From Glaciimonas sp. CA11.2 (GTDB taxonomy: Bacteria; Pseudomonadota; Gammaproteobacteria; Burkholderiales; Burkholderiaceae_D): a stretch of DNA of 64,000 nt. The stretch spans positions 1,612,001 through 1,676,000 of the forward strand of contig NZ_JAVIWL010000001.1 in NCBI RefSeq assembly GCF_034314045.1. Direction: 5' to 3'. Under the pieces are notes generated by a model that was not told where the DNA came from, ran no database searches, and saw nothing but the letters and a program-made list of their open reading frames with translations. This document shows positions 46,934 through 56,214 of this stretch, in pieces; position 1 is the first letter of the stretch, and every line of letters starts with the position of its first letter. The position numbers and the translations under genes were made by a program.

Positions 46934-48172
46934 TTGACCATCAATAGCATCACGTACGCGACAAAAAAACGAAAGATATTGTTATTAAGCGTTTCTGCCG
47001 GTGCGGGACACATGCGCGCGGCGGAGGCGTTAAAAGCCTGCGCGGCAGCATATCCCGGCACCGAGATTGTGCATTGGGATGCGATGGACTATGTTTCTGC
47101 CGGTTTCCGCGCTATCTACACAGATTTTTATCTTCATCTGGTAAATCGTCATCCAGCGGTGTGGGGTTACGTCTATCAAAAAAGCGACAGCGCACATCCC
47201 GACGCGACGATGCAAAAACTGCGAAGGATGATGGAACGCGTAAGCACTCGAAAATTGCGCGCAGCCGTCAACCTGTACGCGCCCGACGCGATTATTTGCA
47301 CGCATTTTTTACCCGCTGAAATGCTCTCCAGAGAAATCAGCAGCCAGCGGCTCGCTTGTCCGGTATGGGTGCAGGTCACCGACTTTGATCTGCACAGTAT
47401 GTGGCTGCAACCCCAGATGCAAGGCTATTTTGCGGCTAGCGAAGAGGTCGCCTTCCGCATGCGCGCCAAAGGTATTCCTGCCACTTCAGTGTATGTAACC
47501 GGCATTCCGGTGATGCCAGCGTTCTCGCAAACCCTGAAGCGAGTGGCGTGCGCGGCAGCCTTGGGGTTAGATGCACAACGCCCGATTATCCTCTTAATGT
47601 CCGGCGGTGCAGGGATTGGCGATCTGGATAAAACAGTACAAAGTTTGCTGAACATGAAGGATAACGGATTTGAGTGCGATTTTCAGCTGGTAGCGTTGGC
47701 CGGTAAAAATCTGGAGTTACAAAATAATTTGCAGCACATCGTGGCCCAACATCCGCATCGCCTGAAGGCACTCGGATTTTCTGATCAGGTGGAAAAGTTA
47801 ATGGCTTGTGCCGATCTGGTGATCACCAAACCCGGCGGCCTGACCACTTCTGAGTGCCTGGCGATGGGCGTTCCGATGATCATCCATTCGCCGATACCGG
47901 GGCAAGAAGAACGCAATGCCGATTATTTGTTAGAGCAAGGCGCGGCACTAAAGGCAGTAGATCTGACCGCGCTCAATTATCGACTACAACTTTTGTTGCA
48001 AAACCCACATTTGCTTGCAGAGCTGCGCGAACGGTGCCTTGCCCTGGGCCGTCCGCGTGCTGGGCGAGAAGTTTTAAATGTTGTTTTTAACCATCTTGAT
48101 GGATTGCGCGAGACTTTAACACCGCCCGCGATCCCGCCACTCGTTCAACGCTCCTATTTCCAGGTTCACTGA
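46934..48172 (+). CDS. MGDG-synthase-like glycosyltransferase (GT28)
   Basis: A 412-residue GT-B glycosyltransferase. The N-terminal acceptor domain begins KILLLSVSAGAGHMRAAEAL, characteristic of monogalactosyldiacylglycerol synthases and processive glucosyltransferases; the C-terminal donor site has KPGGLTTSECLAMGVPMI. It probably glycosylates diacylglycerol to make a glycolipid. The start is unusual: TTG 46934 abuts GGAG with no spacing, and no ATG precedes the conserved N-terminus. The next gene, a membrane protein, starts 4 bp after its stop. Confidence 0.88.
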   Translation: MTINSITYATKKRKILLLSVSAGAGHMRAAEALKACAAAYPGTEIVHWDAMDYVSAGFRAIYTDFYLHLVNRHPAVWGYVYQKSDSAHPDATMQKLRRMMERVSTRKLRAAVNLYAPDAIICTHFLPAEMLSREISSQRLACPVWVQVTDFDLHSMWLQPQMQGYFAASEEVAFRMRAKGIPATSVYVTGIPVMPAFSQTLKRVACAAALGLDAQRPIILLMSGGAGIGDLDKTVQSLLNMKDNGFECDFQLVALAGKNLELQNNLQHIVAQHPHRLKALGFSDQVEKLMACADLVITKPGGLTTSECLAMGVPMIIHSPIPGQEERNADYLLEQGAALKAVDLTALNYRLQLLLQNPHLLAELRERCLALGRPRAGREVLNVVFNHLDGLRETLTPPAIPPLVQRSYFQVH

Positions 48173-48175
48173 CTT

Positions 48176-48706
48176 ATGCAATTGACACAGTTTCGCCGTG
48201 TGATCGGCATGCTTGTATGGACCGCATTGTTAGCTTATTTTTTCGCCAACGTAGAAATTCAGATTGAAGGTGGCGCGGGATGGGCCGCCAATCTGCCGAC
48301 CTGGCGCATAGAGCATCACTGGCTACTCGATATTTTCTGGGGAGGTCGCGCCATGACCGGCTACCACGCGTGGGTATTTCCGTTCATCGCCTTGGTGTTC
48401 CACTATCCAATCTGGTTCAACGGACGTTGGGACTGGAGGGCCGAAGGACGCATTCTGGCCTCGATCATGTTGTTCTGGATCGCAGAAGACTGGCTATGGT
48501 TTCTGGTGAACCCGGCATTTGGTCTGAGCCGCTTCAACCCGATTGACGTGCCGTGGCACAAACATTGGTTGGGGCCAGTGCCGATTGATTATTGGGTCTT
48601 TTCTTCGGTGGGGTTGGTATTGCTATGGTTGGCGGAACGTAAAAGCACCAAAAAACACAATAGAACCGGCTTGAACCAAGCCGCCCTATTTGAGCAACAT
48701 CGATAA
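48176..48706 (+). CDS. Conserved membrane protein paired with the glycosyltransferase
   Basis: A 176-residue protein with about four hydrophobic helices and a Trp-rich conserved middle (WIAEDWLWFLVNPAFGLSRFNP, VPWHKHW). I do not recognise the family. The 4-bp spacing to the glycosyltransferase implies joint expression, so a role in glycolipid assembly or placement is inferred. No signal peptide apart from the first helix. Confidence 0.75.
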   Translation: MQLTQFRRVIGMLVWTALLAYFFANVEIQIEGGAGWAANLPTWRIEHHWLLDIFWGGRAMTGYHAWVFPFIALVFHYPIWFNGRWDWRAEGRILASIMLFWIAEDWLWFLVNPAFGLSRFNPIDVPWHKHWLGPVPIDYWVFSSVGLVLLWLAERKSTKKHNRTGLNQAALFEQHR

Positions 48707-48757
48707 TGCATTACCGAGTTTTAATGCGCCGTTGGTGCCGTGCGTCGCCAGAAACGC

Positions 48758-49042
48758 TTAAACCTCTCGATGATTCTGGACCACCGTTTTCAACATGGTT
48801 TGAAACAAATTCTCTATGAAATCAGGATCGACACCGGAATCAGCGGCTAACTTGCGCACTTTTACAATCTGTAAACGCTCCCGATCTGGATCTCTTGCTT
48901 CAAGACCGGTTTCTTTTTTTAACACCCCGACTTGCGCTGTCAGTCCAAAGCGCTGACCAAGCAGCGCGACCAACTGTGCATCGACAATATCGATTTGATC
49001 GCGTAACTGTAATAACTGCGGATTAATGACGGTATCTGACAT
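48758..49042 (-). CDS. Chorismate mutase (AroQ type)
   Basis: A 94-residue all-helical AroQ-class mutase. LRDQIDIVDAQLVALLGQRFGL and DPDRERLQIVKVRKLA carry the expected Arg and Glu/Gln ligands. The start at 49042 (MSDTV) has GAGAGG upstream and fits the family length; the longer frame adds 22 unrelated residues. No signal peptide, so it would be cytosolic and could feed prephenate, or belong to the salicylate/isochorismate pyruvate-lyase-like subgroup. Confidence 0.85.
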   Translation of the reverse strand: MSDTVINPQLLQLRDQIDIVDAQLVALLGQRFGLTAQVGVLKKETGLEARDPDRERLQIVKVRKLAADSGVDPDFIENLFQTMLKTVVQNHREV

Positions 49043-49120
49043 GGAACCTCTCATATTTTTGGTGCAAAGTTGCGTCTTCATTTGTGGCCAAACAAGGCCA
49101 CGCTGCAAAAATCAGACAAC

Positions 49121-49594
49121 TTAGTTTAGCTTATCGCTGTCCACTAATTCTCGGATTATGCGGATTGTGTCGATATCTGCCTGTAAATAGGCGCTCCGAC
49201 GAAACTCATCGACCATTTCCTCTTCTGCGCTGATAGCGGTCCCGCTCGATTCATCGGTATACGAAAAACGTACAAACAGTGCGTCCTGTTGAGGTTGCTC
49301 GATAGTCATGGTCAGACTTGATCCCAACAATTCCTCTTGCGGTGGGACCTGATAACGCACTTGCAATTGCGGTAAATACGTCACAATATCGCGGATGATG
49401 ATTTTGCCGTAACGCAACTCTCGCGAGAGCGAATCGATCGATTTTTCCAGGATTTGGCATGCGTCCAGATGCGGAACGAATAACATCGGCTGTTCAGCGC
49501 GCAGGACTAGCCCGCGCCAAAGTTGTTCAGAGGTCAACGGCTTAATCAATGGATTAAGCGGATCATTAATTTCGATTAAATGCGCAAATTTCAT
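49121..49594 (-). CDS. DUF1857 (AtaL-like, SRPBCC fold) protein
   Basis: A 157-residue protein starting MKFAHLIEINDPLNPLIKPLT with SEQLWRGLVLRAEQP, the DUF1857 signature. The fold is a Bet v1/SRPBCC-type ligand pocket; function unknown. It lies just upstream of chorismate mutase on the same strand (78-bp gap) and is divergent from rep. Confidence 0.85.
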   Translation of the reverse strand: MKFAHLIEINDPLNPLIKPLTSEQLWRGLVLRAEQPMLFVPHLDACQILEKSIDSLSRELRYGKIIIRDIVTYLPQLQVRYQVPPQEELLGSSLTMTIEQPQQDALFVRFSYTDESSGTAISAEEEMVDEFRRSAYLQADIDTIRIIRELVDSDKLN

Positions 49595-49782
49595 AAAGAC
49601 TCAATAGAAGTAACTGCCTGATGGCGATAACCGAATTCTCCCATACTATGCCCGCGCCCAGCAAAAGCGTAAAAGTAAGACAAAAAAATCAGCGCGTGTC
49701 TGCGCAACAGTTCGCGTCACCTTAGCGGCATTGATGGTCCAGACTGTTAAAATAGTCTGCTTTGCTTCTTTCTGGTTGCCGC

Positions 49783-51846
49783 ATGTCGTCTACTCCCAAT
49801 TTTGGTCTCAATGCCCCACAACGGGAAGCCGTCAAATACATGGACGGCCCATGCCTGGTGTTAGCGGGCGCTGGCTCGGGAAAGACGCGCGTCATCACCC
49901 AAAAAATCGCGCATCTGATCGAAGATTGCGGCTATGAACCACGCCATATTGCGGCGCTGACTTTTACCAACAAAGCCGCGACCGAGATGCAGGAGCGGAT
50001 TGCCAAGTTGTTAAAAGAACCAAAGCAAGCCAAACACATCACCGTGAGTACATTCCACTCGCTAGGTGTGAAGATTTTGCGGCAAGAAGCGCGTGAGTTA
50101 GGGCTAAAAGACCGATTTTCGATCATGGATAGCGACGATTGCTTTTCAATTGTGCAAGATTTAGCGATCACCACAGACAAACAATTAATTCGCCGGATTC
50201 AGACCGCCATGTCTTTATGGAAAAACGGTTTGATTGATCCAGAGCAGGCGCTCAATCAAGCCGTCACAGAAGATGAAGCACAGGCAGCGCGTATTTATCT
50301 GAGCTATGTGGCAACACTGAAGGCTTATCAAGCTGTCGATTTTGACGATTTGATTCGATTCCCGGTCGAGTTATTTCGCACTAACGAAGTTGTACGTGAC
50401 AAATGGCAGCGCCGTTTGCGTTATTTGCTGGTGGACGAATATCAGGACACCAACACGTGCCAGTACGAATTGGTGAAATTGTTGGTCACCGGCGTCGGCA
50501 AAAAACCGATGTTCACAGCGGTGGGCGATGACGATCAGGCAATCTATGCATGGCGCGGCGCGACCATTGAAAATCTGAAAACGTTGCAAGTCGACTTCCC
50601 TGATCTAAAAGTGATCAAGCTGGAACAAAATTACCGCTCTTCGACCAGAATTTTGCAAGCTGCCAACGCTGTCATTGGCAACAATCCGAAAATGTTTGAA
50701 AAATCGCTCTGGTCCGATCACGGTCTCGGTGATCCGATCAAAGTCATGGGGATGGAAGATGATGAGAAGGAAGCTGAGCAGATCGCCATCATGCTATCGG
50801 CGCATCGCTTTGAGCGCCGCGCCAAGTTTGCCGATTATGCGATTCTGTATCGCGGCAATCATCAAGCCCGCATTTTTGAAAAAGCCCTGCGGCGCGAGCG
50901 AATCCCTTATGTGATGTCGGGCGGTCAGAGTTTTTTTGACAAGGCCGAGATCAAAGACATCATTAGTTATTTACGCCTGATCGCCAATGAAGACGACGAT
51001 CCCGCGTTTATCCGCGCCATCACAACGCCAAAACGTGGGGTTGGTCAGGCCACTCTGGAAATATTGGGAACGGTCGCCGGACAATGGCAATGCTCGTTGT
51101 TTGAGGCGGTTTTTAAAGGCGGTATTGACGCCAAACTCTCCGACCGGCAGCTCTACCCGCTACGTCAGTTCGGCAACTTTATCAATCAACTTGAGTCTCG
51201 GGCCAGCCGCATCGGCCCCGCTGGCAGCGGCGAAAATGCGGCGGCGATACTCGACGATATGATGAAGGAAATCAATTACGAGGGTTATCTGTACGATAGC
51301 TTCGATGATCGTCAGGCCCAAAGCAAATGGCAAAACGTTCTCGACTTTACAAACTGGCTCAAGGAAAAGGGGACGGGTGGTAAGGACGGCACCGGCGAAG
51401 AGAAGAATTTGCTGGAACTGACCCAAATGGTGGCGCTGATGTCGATGCTGGATGGCCGTGACGAGGAGCCTGACGCGGTGCGGATGTCGACTTTGCATGC
51501 GTCTAAGGGACTGGAATATCCGCATGTATTCCTGATCGGCGTGGAGGAAGGCATATTGCCGCATAAGGGCGATCCTGACGCACCGATTGAGGTCATCGCC
51601 GCGCGGATCGAAGAGGAACGTCGCCTGATGTATGTGGGTATCACCCGTGCGCAGCGCAGTCTACACGTCAGTTGGTGCAAAAAACGCAAGCGTGCCGGGG
51701 AAAGCGTGCATTGCGACATGTCGCGTTTTATTAAAGAAATGAAGCTGGACGAAGGCGATGCGGTCCCGACCGAAGACGAAGTCATTACGCCGCAAAACCG
51801 GTTGGCGAATTTGAAAGCATTATTGCAAAAGCCGCGCGTAGCATGA
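49783..51846 (+). CDS. rep: ATP-dependent DNA helicase Rep
   Basis: A UvrD/Rep superfamily 1 helicase of 687 residues. Motif I is LAGAGSGKTRVIT, Ia LTFTNKAATEM, II VDEYQDTN, III VGDDDQAIYAWRGA, IV EQNYRSS, V STLHASKGLEYPHVFLIG and VI LMYVGITRAQ. The N-terminus LNAPQREAVKYMDGPCLVLAGAGSGKT is closer to Rep than to UvrD or PcrA. I start at 49783 (MSSTPNF). It unwinds 3' to 5' and helps replication forks past bound proteins. Confidence 0.94.
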   Translation: MSSTPNFGLNAPQREAVKYMDGPCLVLAGAGSGKTRVITQKIAHLIEDCGYEPRHIAALTFTNKAATEMQERIAKLLKEPKQAKHITVSTFHSLGVKILRQEARELGLKDRFSIMDSDDCFSIVQDLAITTDKQLIRRIQTAMSLWKNGLIDPEQALNQAVTEDEAQAARIYLSYVATLKAYQAVDFDDLIRFPVELFRTNEVVRDKWQRRLRYLLVDEYQDTNTCQYELVKLLVTGVGKKPMFTAVGDDDQAIYAWRGATIENLKTLQVDFPDLKVIKLEQNYRSSTRILQAANAVIGNNPKMFEKSLWSDHGLGDPIKVMGMEDDEKEAEQIAIMLSAHRFERRAKFADYAILYRGNHQARIFEKALRRERIPYVMSGGQSFFDKAEIKDIISYLRLIANEDDDPAFIRAITTPKRGVGQATLEILGTVAGQWQCSLFEAVFKGGIDAKLSDRQLYPLRQFGNFINQLESRASRIGPAGSGENAAAILDDMMKEINYEGYLYDSFDDRQAQSKWQNVLDFTNWLKEKGTGGKDGTGEEKNLLELTQMVALMSMLDGRDEEPDAVRMSTLHASKGLEYPHVFLIGVEEGILPHKGDPDAPIEVIAARIEEERRLMYVGITRAQRSLHVSWCKKRKRAGESVHCDMSRFIKEMKLDEGDAVPTEDEVITPQNRLANLKALLQKPRVA

Positions 51847-51991
51847 GATGATAGGTTCAGCCTGGCAACAACCGCTATCGAGAATCTATTGGTGACGACA
51901 GACACTGAAGATGCCCGTAAGCCGAGTAAATTTAGCAAACCATTGTCACCAAGATAACCAAGCAACATTTCAGGAAATAAGAGAAATCACT

Positions 51992-52279
51992 ATGAGCCTC
52001 GACAACCTCAAAGAATCATTGCAAAAACTGCACGCAACGCTAGAAAGCGGCGCACCTGTCGATCCTGAAACTAAAGCGCTACTGCAAACATTGGACGCAG
52101 ATATACAAAGGATATTGGCTAACAATACGAACGCGACACCGGATGTATCGACAGAGGAAGCTAGTAGCGACCTGGTCAACCAGGCACAAAAAATCTCAGC
52201 ACGTTTGGCTGTCCGTCATCCACATCTGGAACCGGTATTCCGCGAGATCGCCGATATGCTCACAAAAATGGGCATTTAA
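51992..52279 (+). CDS. DUF4404 family protein
   Basis: A 95-residue helical cytosolic protein (MSLDNLKESLQKLHATLESG ... HPHLEPVFREIADMLTKMGI), the DUF4404 pattern. Function unknown. AAGAGA precedes the ATG at 51992; the frame extends further up without a ribosome site. It stands between rep and rdgC and may share a transcript with neither. Confidence 0.75.
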   Translation: MSLDNLKESLQKLHATLESGAPVDPETKALLQTLDADIQRILANNTNATPDVSTEEASSDLVNQAQKISARLAVRHPHLEPVFREIADMLTKMGI

Positions 52280-52601
52280 ATAACCTGGCAAACGGACGCA
52301 TTAATTGCAGCATTTTTGCTGACGGTGTTGCTGCCATTGCGCCTGTATTTTTCCCCTCTTCCCTCATCCGCGCTGCCTACTTTGTAGCCAGTGTTACATG
52401 CAAAAGGGGAGTTACCAAACAAGACGCTTAGCGTGCTAAACGTCGATACGATGATATAGCGGCCGATTGAAGCGCCGCACGTATTTGCCATCATTTTCCT
52501 TGCGCCACCCTGCAGCGACAACAATGGGCAAACCCACCTTTGCGCCCTTTGTTGTTTTGCAGATTGGCGCATCACTTTTTTAACGGATTAAACAGATTAT
52601 T
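52280..52601. other. Intergenic region before rdgC
   Basis: About 320 bp; no gene or known RNA recognised. It presumably carries the rdgC promoter. Confidence 0.45.
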
Positions 52602-53501
52602 ATGTGGTTTAAAAATCTACAAATTTATCGTATTCCCGCGCCTTGGGCGATCTCATCCGATCAACTGGAAGCGTTTCTGTCGAAGCAGGCATTTGCTGAG
52701 TGCAGCAGTTTAGAAATGCAAAGTCAGGGTTGGATTTCACCACGCGACAACGGAATGTTGGTACACGTCGTCAATCGCCAGTTGATCCTTGCGCTCGGAA
52801 CAGAAAAAAAACTTCTGCCAGCCACAGTCATCAACCAGGTCACCAAGGCACGTGCGGCAGAGATTGAAGAGCAACAAGGTTTTGCGCCTGGACGCAAACA
52901 ACTGAAAGACCTAAAAGAACAGGTAACCGACGAACTGCTGCCGCGTGCATTTAGTATCCGTCGCACGACTTGGGTCTGGATTGATCCAGTCAATGGTTGG
53001 CTGGTAGTTGACGCATCGAGCCCGGCTAAAGCCGAAGAAGTGTTGAAGCTTTTGCTTGGTTCCGTCGATAAATTGCAGGTTTCAGGCTTGCGCACCGTCC
53101 ATTCACCGCTCACCTCCATGACCGACTGGTTGGTCGCAGATGAAGCCCCAAGCGGCTTTACGGTCGATCAGGATACTGAATTGCGCGCTAACGGTGAAGG
53201 CAAGGCCACCGTGCGTTACGTGCGTCACACGCTGGAAGCTGAAGACGTAAGGCGTCATATCGCAGCGGGCAAACAATGTACCCGCCTAGCGATGACGTGG
53301 GCCGACCGAATTTCTTTCGTGTTGACCGAAGGGCTGGCTGTCAAGCGCATAGCGCCCCTTGACGTGATAAAAGAAGAAAACGACGTTTCCAGCATAAACG
53401 ATGACGAACGCTTCGACTCAGATCTGACCCTGATGACCGGCGAGTTAAATAAACTTCTCAGTGACTTGGTGTTTTCTTTAGGCGGGGAACCGACTGCGTA
53501 A
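52602..53501 (+). CDS. rdgC: Recombination-associated protein RdgC
   Basis: A 299-residue nucleoid-associated ring protein that binds double-stranded DNA and limits RecA activity. The N-terminus [15 protein letters not shown] and the GWISPRDNG and [15 protein letters not shown] [23 protein letters not shown] blocks are diagnostic. Length matches the family. Stands alone; converges with the diguanylate cyclase gene. Confidence 0.96.
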   Translation: MWFKNLQIYRIPAPWAISSDQLEAFLSKQAFAECSSLEMQSQGWISPRDNGMLVHVVNRQLILALGTEKKLLPATVINQVTKARAAEIEEQQGFAPGRKQLKDLKEQVTDELLPRAFSIRRTTWVWIDPVNGWLVVDASSPAKAEEVLKLLLGSVDKLQVSGLRTVHSPLTSMTDWLVADEAPSGFTVDQDTELRANGEGKATVRYVRHTLEAEDVRRHIAAGKQCTRLAMTWADRISFVLTEGLAVKRIAPLDVIKEENDVSSINDDERFDSDLTLMTGELNKLLSDLVFSLGGEPTA

Positions 53502-53554
53502 GCATCGGTGACGTCTAATGAGCAACTGACCAACAGCAGGAAAAGCCCATAAAA

Positions 53555-54700
53555 CTAGGCAGCAGCGGCATCGATAGACCCCATATCGTCGATGCCGTAA
53601 CCATTCTCCTGCAGGTCGCCGCTGGCGACAACACGGTTACGGCCTGCCGATTTAGCGGCATACATAGCGGTGTCAGCGCGCTGAAAAGCCGATGCAATGG
53701 TTTCCTCTGGGCGGAAGTCAGTCACGCCGATAGAGGCTGTGACGGCAATCCCCACACCAAATTGGTGCCAGTTAAATATCGCCGTCTGGTCACAAATGCG
53801 TTCTAGCGCTACTAATCCATCGGATAAGGTTGTGCCGGTCAGAACCAATACAAACTCGTCCCCGCCATAGCGAGCGAAATGATCGCTATGACGCATCTCA
53901 TGGCGTACGATTTGCACGAAAGCTTTTAGAACTTCATCGCCAACGGGATGACCAAAACGGTCATTGACGGTTTTAAAACCATCCAGATCCAGTATGGCAA
54001 TACAGAACGATGCGCCACCACGCTGAAAACGTTTTTGTTCCGAATCCAAAATTTCGCCAAGAGATCGCCGATTTTCGGTATTCGTCAATTCGTCACGTGT
54101 TGCTAACTCTTGCACACGCTGCATAGCTAATAACAAGGCACTGTTTTTTTTAGATAGACGCTTACCGAGACGCGTTAAATAATCAGCGATAAATACGCAG
54201 CGCCCTAGCGTCAGCGTAAAAGAGAGATAGACCAAAAACAGACTTTGCGAGGTACCCACAGGAAGACCTAGTCGGCTCCCTACCAGATAGAACGCAACCG
54301 CCAGTCCCAACGCTCCGATAATCCAGCTAAAGACGTAGCGTAAGGTAGAAAGAGTCGCAACACCAAAGACGTACACGGTAAAGAGGTTGATCAAAAACAG
54401 GTAACCAACTTCTGGCACCAAAATAACAAAACCGATTTGTCCAAAGGCGGCCACCATCAATTGTGCCAATGTCATGGTTGGATCTTTTAGCCTGCGGTTG
54501 TAGCCGCTCTTAATCAACAGGTAGAAGATGCCGTTAATCAACACAGCCATTGCGCCATACATCAAAATAAGAGGTGCAGCGAGCACATCAATGGCTGCAA
54601 AGGCAGAGAGCAACAGAGTATCCAGGACGTAGCTAAAGGTCACCCAGTAAAGCATACGGCAGGTGATTCTGTTAATTCGAATAAGTTGTTCGGGTTCCAT
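53555..54700 (-). CDS. Membrane diguanylate cyclase (GGDEF)
   Basis: A 381-residue protein: about six membrane helices (residues 15-175), a short coiled segment, and a C-terminal GGDEF domain with the intact motif at 279-283. The product-inhibition I-site RHSD (270-273) sits the usual five residues upstream. It should make cyclic di-GMP from GTP at the inner membrane. The motif before the domain reads DELTNTENRR rather than DxLTGLxNRR. I start at 54700; the TTG at 54757 has no ribosome site. No EAL domain. Confidence 0.9.
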   Translation of the reverse strand: MEPEQLIRINRITCRMLYWVTFSYVLDTLLLSAFAAIDVLAAPLILMYGAMAVLINGIFYLLIKSGYNRRLKDPTMTLAQLMVAAFGQIGFVILVPEVGYLFLINLFTVYVFGVATLSTLRYVFSWIIGALGLAVAFYLVGSRLGLPVGTSQSLFLVYLSFTLTLGRCVFIADYLTRLGKRLSKKNSALLLAMQRVQELATRDELTNTENRRSLGEILDSEQKRFQRGGASFCIAILDLDGFKTVNDRFGHPVGDEVLKAFVQIVRHEMRHSDHFARYGGDEFVLVLTGTTLSDGLVALERICDQTAIFNWHQFGVGIAVTASIGVTDFRPEETIASAFQRADTAMYAAKSAGRNRVVASGDLQENGYGIDDMGSIDAAAA

Positions 54701-55482
54701 TACCTGGCAATCGGTTACATACTTATGTTTGCTACGGTGAGTGCGATTTAAGCACAACTGCTATCAACGATTTATTACCGGCGAAGGCCTAAAGTGATAA
54801 TAAAATAAGTATAGCAACCGACAATAGCGCGATGTTGCGATGCTGGCAAGCCAACTGAATGAAGTTTTGGGAATACATGAAAGATAGGTTTTCCCACATG
54901 AAACAACAGTGTTGAAACATGGAAATAATGTCTTGCTTGCACTATAAAAGTTGCCATAAAGCACTTCTATGCGCCCTAATGTTCGTTACACCGCGGGTAG
55001 CAATACGCGTCACAATAATAGTCACAATACGCCCGATCAAAACAAATTAATAGACGAAAAAAGACGCACTTAGGCGCGTCTTTTTTTTTGTTCTTGGGCG
55101 GACGAGAGCCTAACGACCAGGGCAGAGTCTTATAAACAAACGTTCTATTATTTTCAATGTCTAAATGTACTGTCGCTTGTACTGTCAAAAGTAAATCCTT
55201 AGCATTTACCGCCCTCCTGCCCCGGACACTTTATCGCCCTGGCAAGCAATTGCCACTACTTTGTACCAAAAAGATGCTTCACCACCTATCCTGCCCTCAT
55301 CTATTTTCCGTCATTTAATGAATCACCCGGCGTTAAAAAGCCCGCCACGAAGGGAGAGCTTGGCTGATTAGTTAAATAACGCTAATTGACCTCGGCAAGA
55401 CCGACAGTGCTGGCAGACATCTTCCATTTCCCAAAACGGAAGCGGATATATTGCCGAACACGGACAGATTTTGGATATTGAC
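54701..55482. other. Intergenic region after the GGDEF gene start
   Basis: About 780 bp without a supported gene. It holds a strong terminator at 55057-55086 and a direct repeat TGTACTGTC at 55166-55174 and 55178-55186. Minus-strand frames here run through the terminator and are rejected. It may have held a gene now lost. Confidence 0.5.
55057..55086. terminator. Strong bidirectional hairpin terminator
   Basis: An 11-bp stem AAAAAAGACGC / GCGTCTTTTTT with an 8-nt loop, A-rich before and nine T after the stem. It can end transcripts on both strands, but no recognisable gene leads into it on the plus strand, which suggests an unannotated RNA or a decayed gene. Confidence 0.9.
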
Positions 55483-55617
55483 ATGCAGCCATGGCAAATA
55501 CCTCCTATAAGTTCGCTTGACCTTAATCGGCGGCCGATAGCCTACTATTCCGATGCTGTTGAAAGCAAAAACATGCAAGAGAAAATTGGGGGGCCGCCTC
55601 AATTTCCTTTTACTTAA
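55483..55617 (+). CDS. Small ORF before a terminator, possibly a gene remnant
   Basis: A 44-codon frame (MQPWQIPPISSLDLNRRPIA...) ends at TAA 55617, and an intrinsic terminator begins at that stop. The frame stays open upstream to about 55392, reading CWQTSSISQNGSGYIAEHGQ in front of it, so it could be the 3' end of a truncated gene. No good ribosome site precedes the ATG. Not recognised. Confidence 0.35.
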   Translation: MQPWQIPPISSLDLNRRPIAYYSDAVESKNMQEKIGGPPQFPFT

Positions 55618-55651
55618 ACGCCAAAAGAATGTCCGTTCTTTAGGCGTTTTT
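55616..55651 (+). terminator. Intrinsic terminator
   Basis: Stem AAACGCC / GGCGTTT extended by AAAGAA / TTCTTT across one mismatch, with a 6-nt loop, followed by a short T-run. It directly follows the small plus-strand frame, supporting transcription through it. Confidence 0.85.
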
Positions 55652-55812
55652 CAATTCGCCACGCTTTTGTAACTGCTCACGTCGGCAAAGCGCGGCTCGA
55701 TGTGAAACGCTAAATCAACTTGAATTTCCCATAGAGTTAACAGACTTTTTTCCTCAATGAGCGAGAGTGGCTTTAGAGGTAATCGGCAGTCAACGGGTGG
55801 GTACTTTAGGCA

Positions 55813-55858
55813 TTTATGACAGTATGTATTTTGACAGTAGATTAGATACTGTCATAAA
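55813..55858. repeat. 13-bp inverted repeat with an internal copy of the motif
   Basis: TTTATGACAGTAT (55813-55825) and its exact complement ATACTGTCATAAA (55846-55858) flank a 20-bp spacer that holds a third TGACAGTA (55832-55839). A partial copy CTGTCA follows at 55865. The layout looks like a multi-site operator; the arms have no T-tract. Confidence 0.75.
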
Positions 55859-55898
55859 ATCTGGCTGTCAATGGTCAACGATGGGCGCAACAGGCGAC

Positions 55899-55933
55899 AA
55901 AAAACCCCTAAGTCTTTGAGCTCTTAGGGGTTT
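55899..55933 (-). terminator. Terminator of the tRNA operon
   Basis: On the minus strand an 11-bp stem AAACCCCTAAG / CTTAGGGGTTT with a 10-nt loop is followed by a T-run. It lies 34 bp past the tRNA-Asp 3' end. Confidence 0.9.
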
Positions 55934-55966
55934 GTCGGCAAACTTGGCTAACGTTTGACATATAGT

Positions 55967-56043
55967 TGGCGGAGCGGACGGGACTCGAACCCGCGACCCC
56001 CGGCGTGACAGGCCGGTATTCTAACCAACTGAACTACCACTCC
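55967..56043 (-). tRNA. tRNA-Asp (GTC)
   Basis: A 77-nt cloverleaf with acceptor arm GGAGTGG / CCGCTCC, D-loop AGTTGG, anticodon loop CTGTCAC with anticodon GTC, T-loop TTCGAGT and encoded CCA. It is the second gene of a two-tRNA operon. Confidence 0.98.
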
Positions 56044-56083
56044 TTGTTTTTACTGCATCTTACCTAACGACTATTCGGCTAAG

Positions 56084-56159
56084 TGGTGGGTGCTGAGAGG
56101 CTCGAACTCCCGACCTACGCCTTGTAAGGGCGCCGCTCTACCAACTGAGCTAAGCACCC
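56084..56159 (-). tRNA. tRNA-Val (TAC)
   Basis: A 76-nt cloverleaf with acceptor GGGTGCT / AGCACCC, D-arm TAGCTCAGTTGGTAGA, anticodon TAC in CTTACAA, T-arm GGTTCGAGC-type and encoded CCA. First gene of the operon, 40 bp before tRNA-Asp. Confidence 0.98.
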
Positions 56160-56214
56160 AAATGCTTATTCAGCCGAACTTCCGTGGCGTTTGTCACAAC
56201 CCCAGAGAGGCCGA

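Noticed and set aside
54976..55188. A 70-codon minus-strand frame ending in a Cys/Tyr-rich stretch
   Set aside because: Runs straight through a strong terminator hairpin; the odd composition comes from the repeat.
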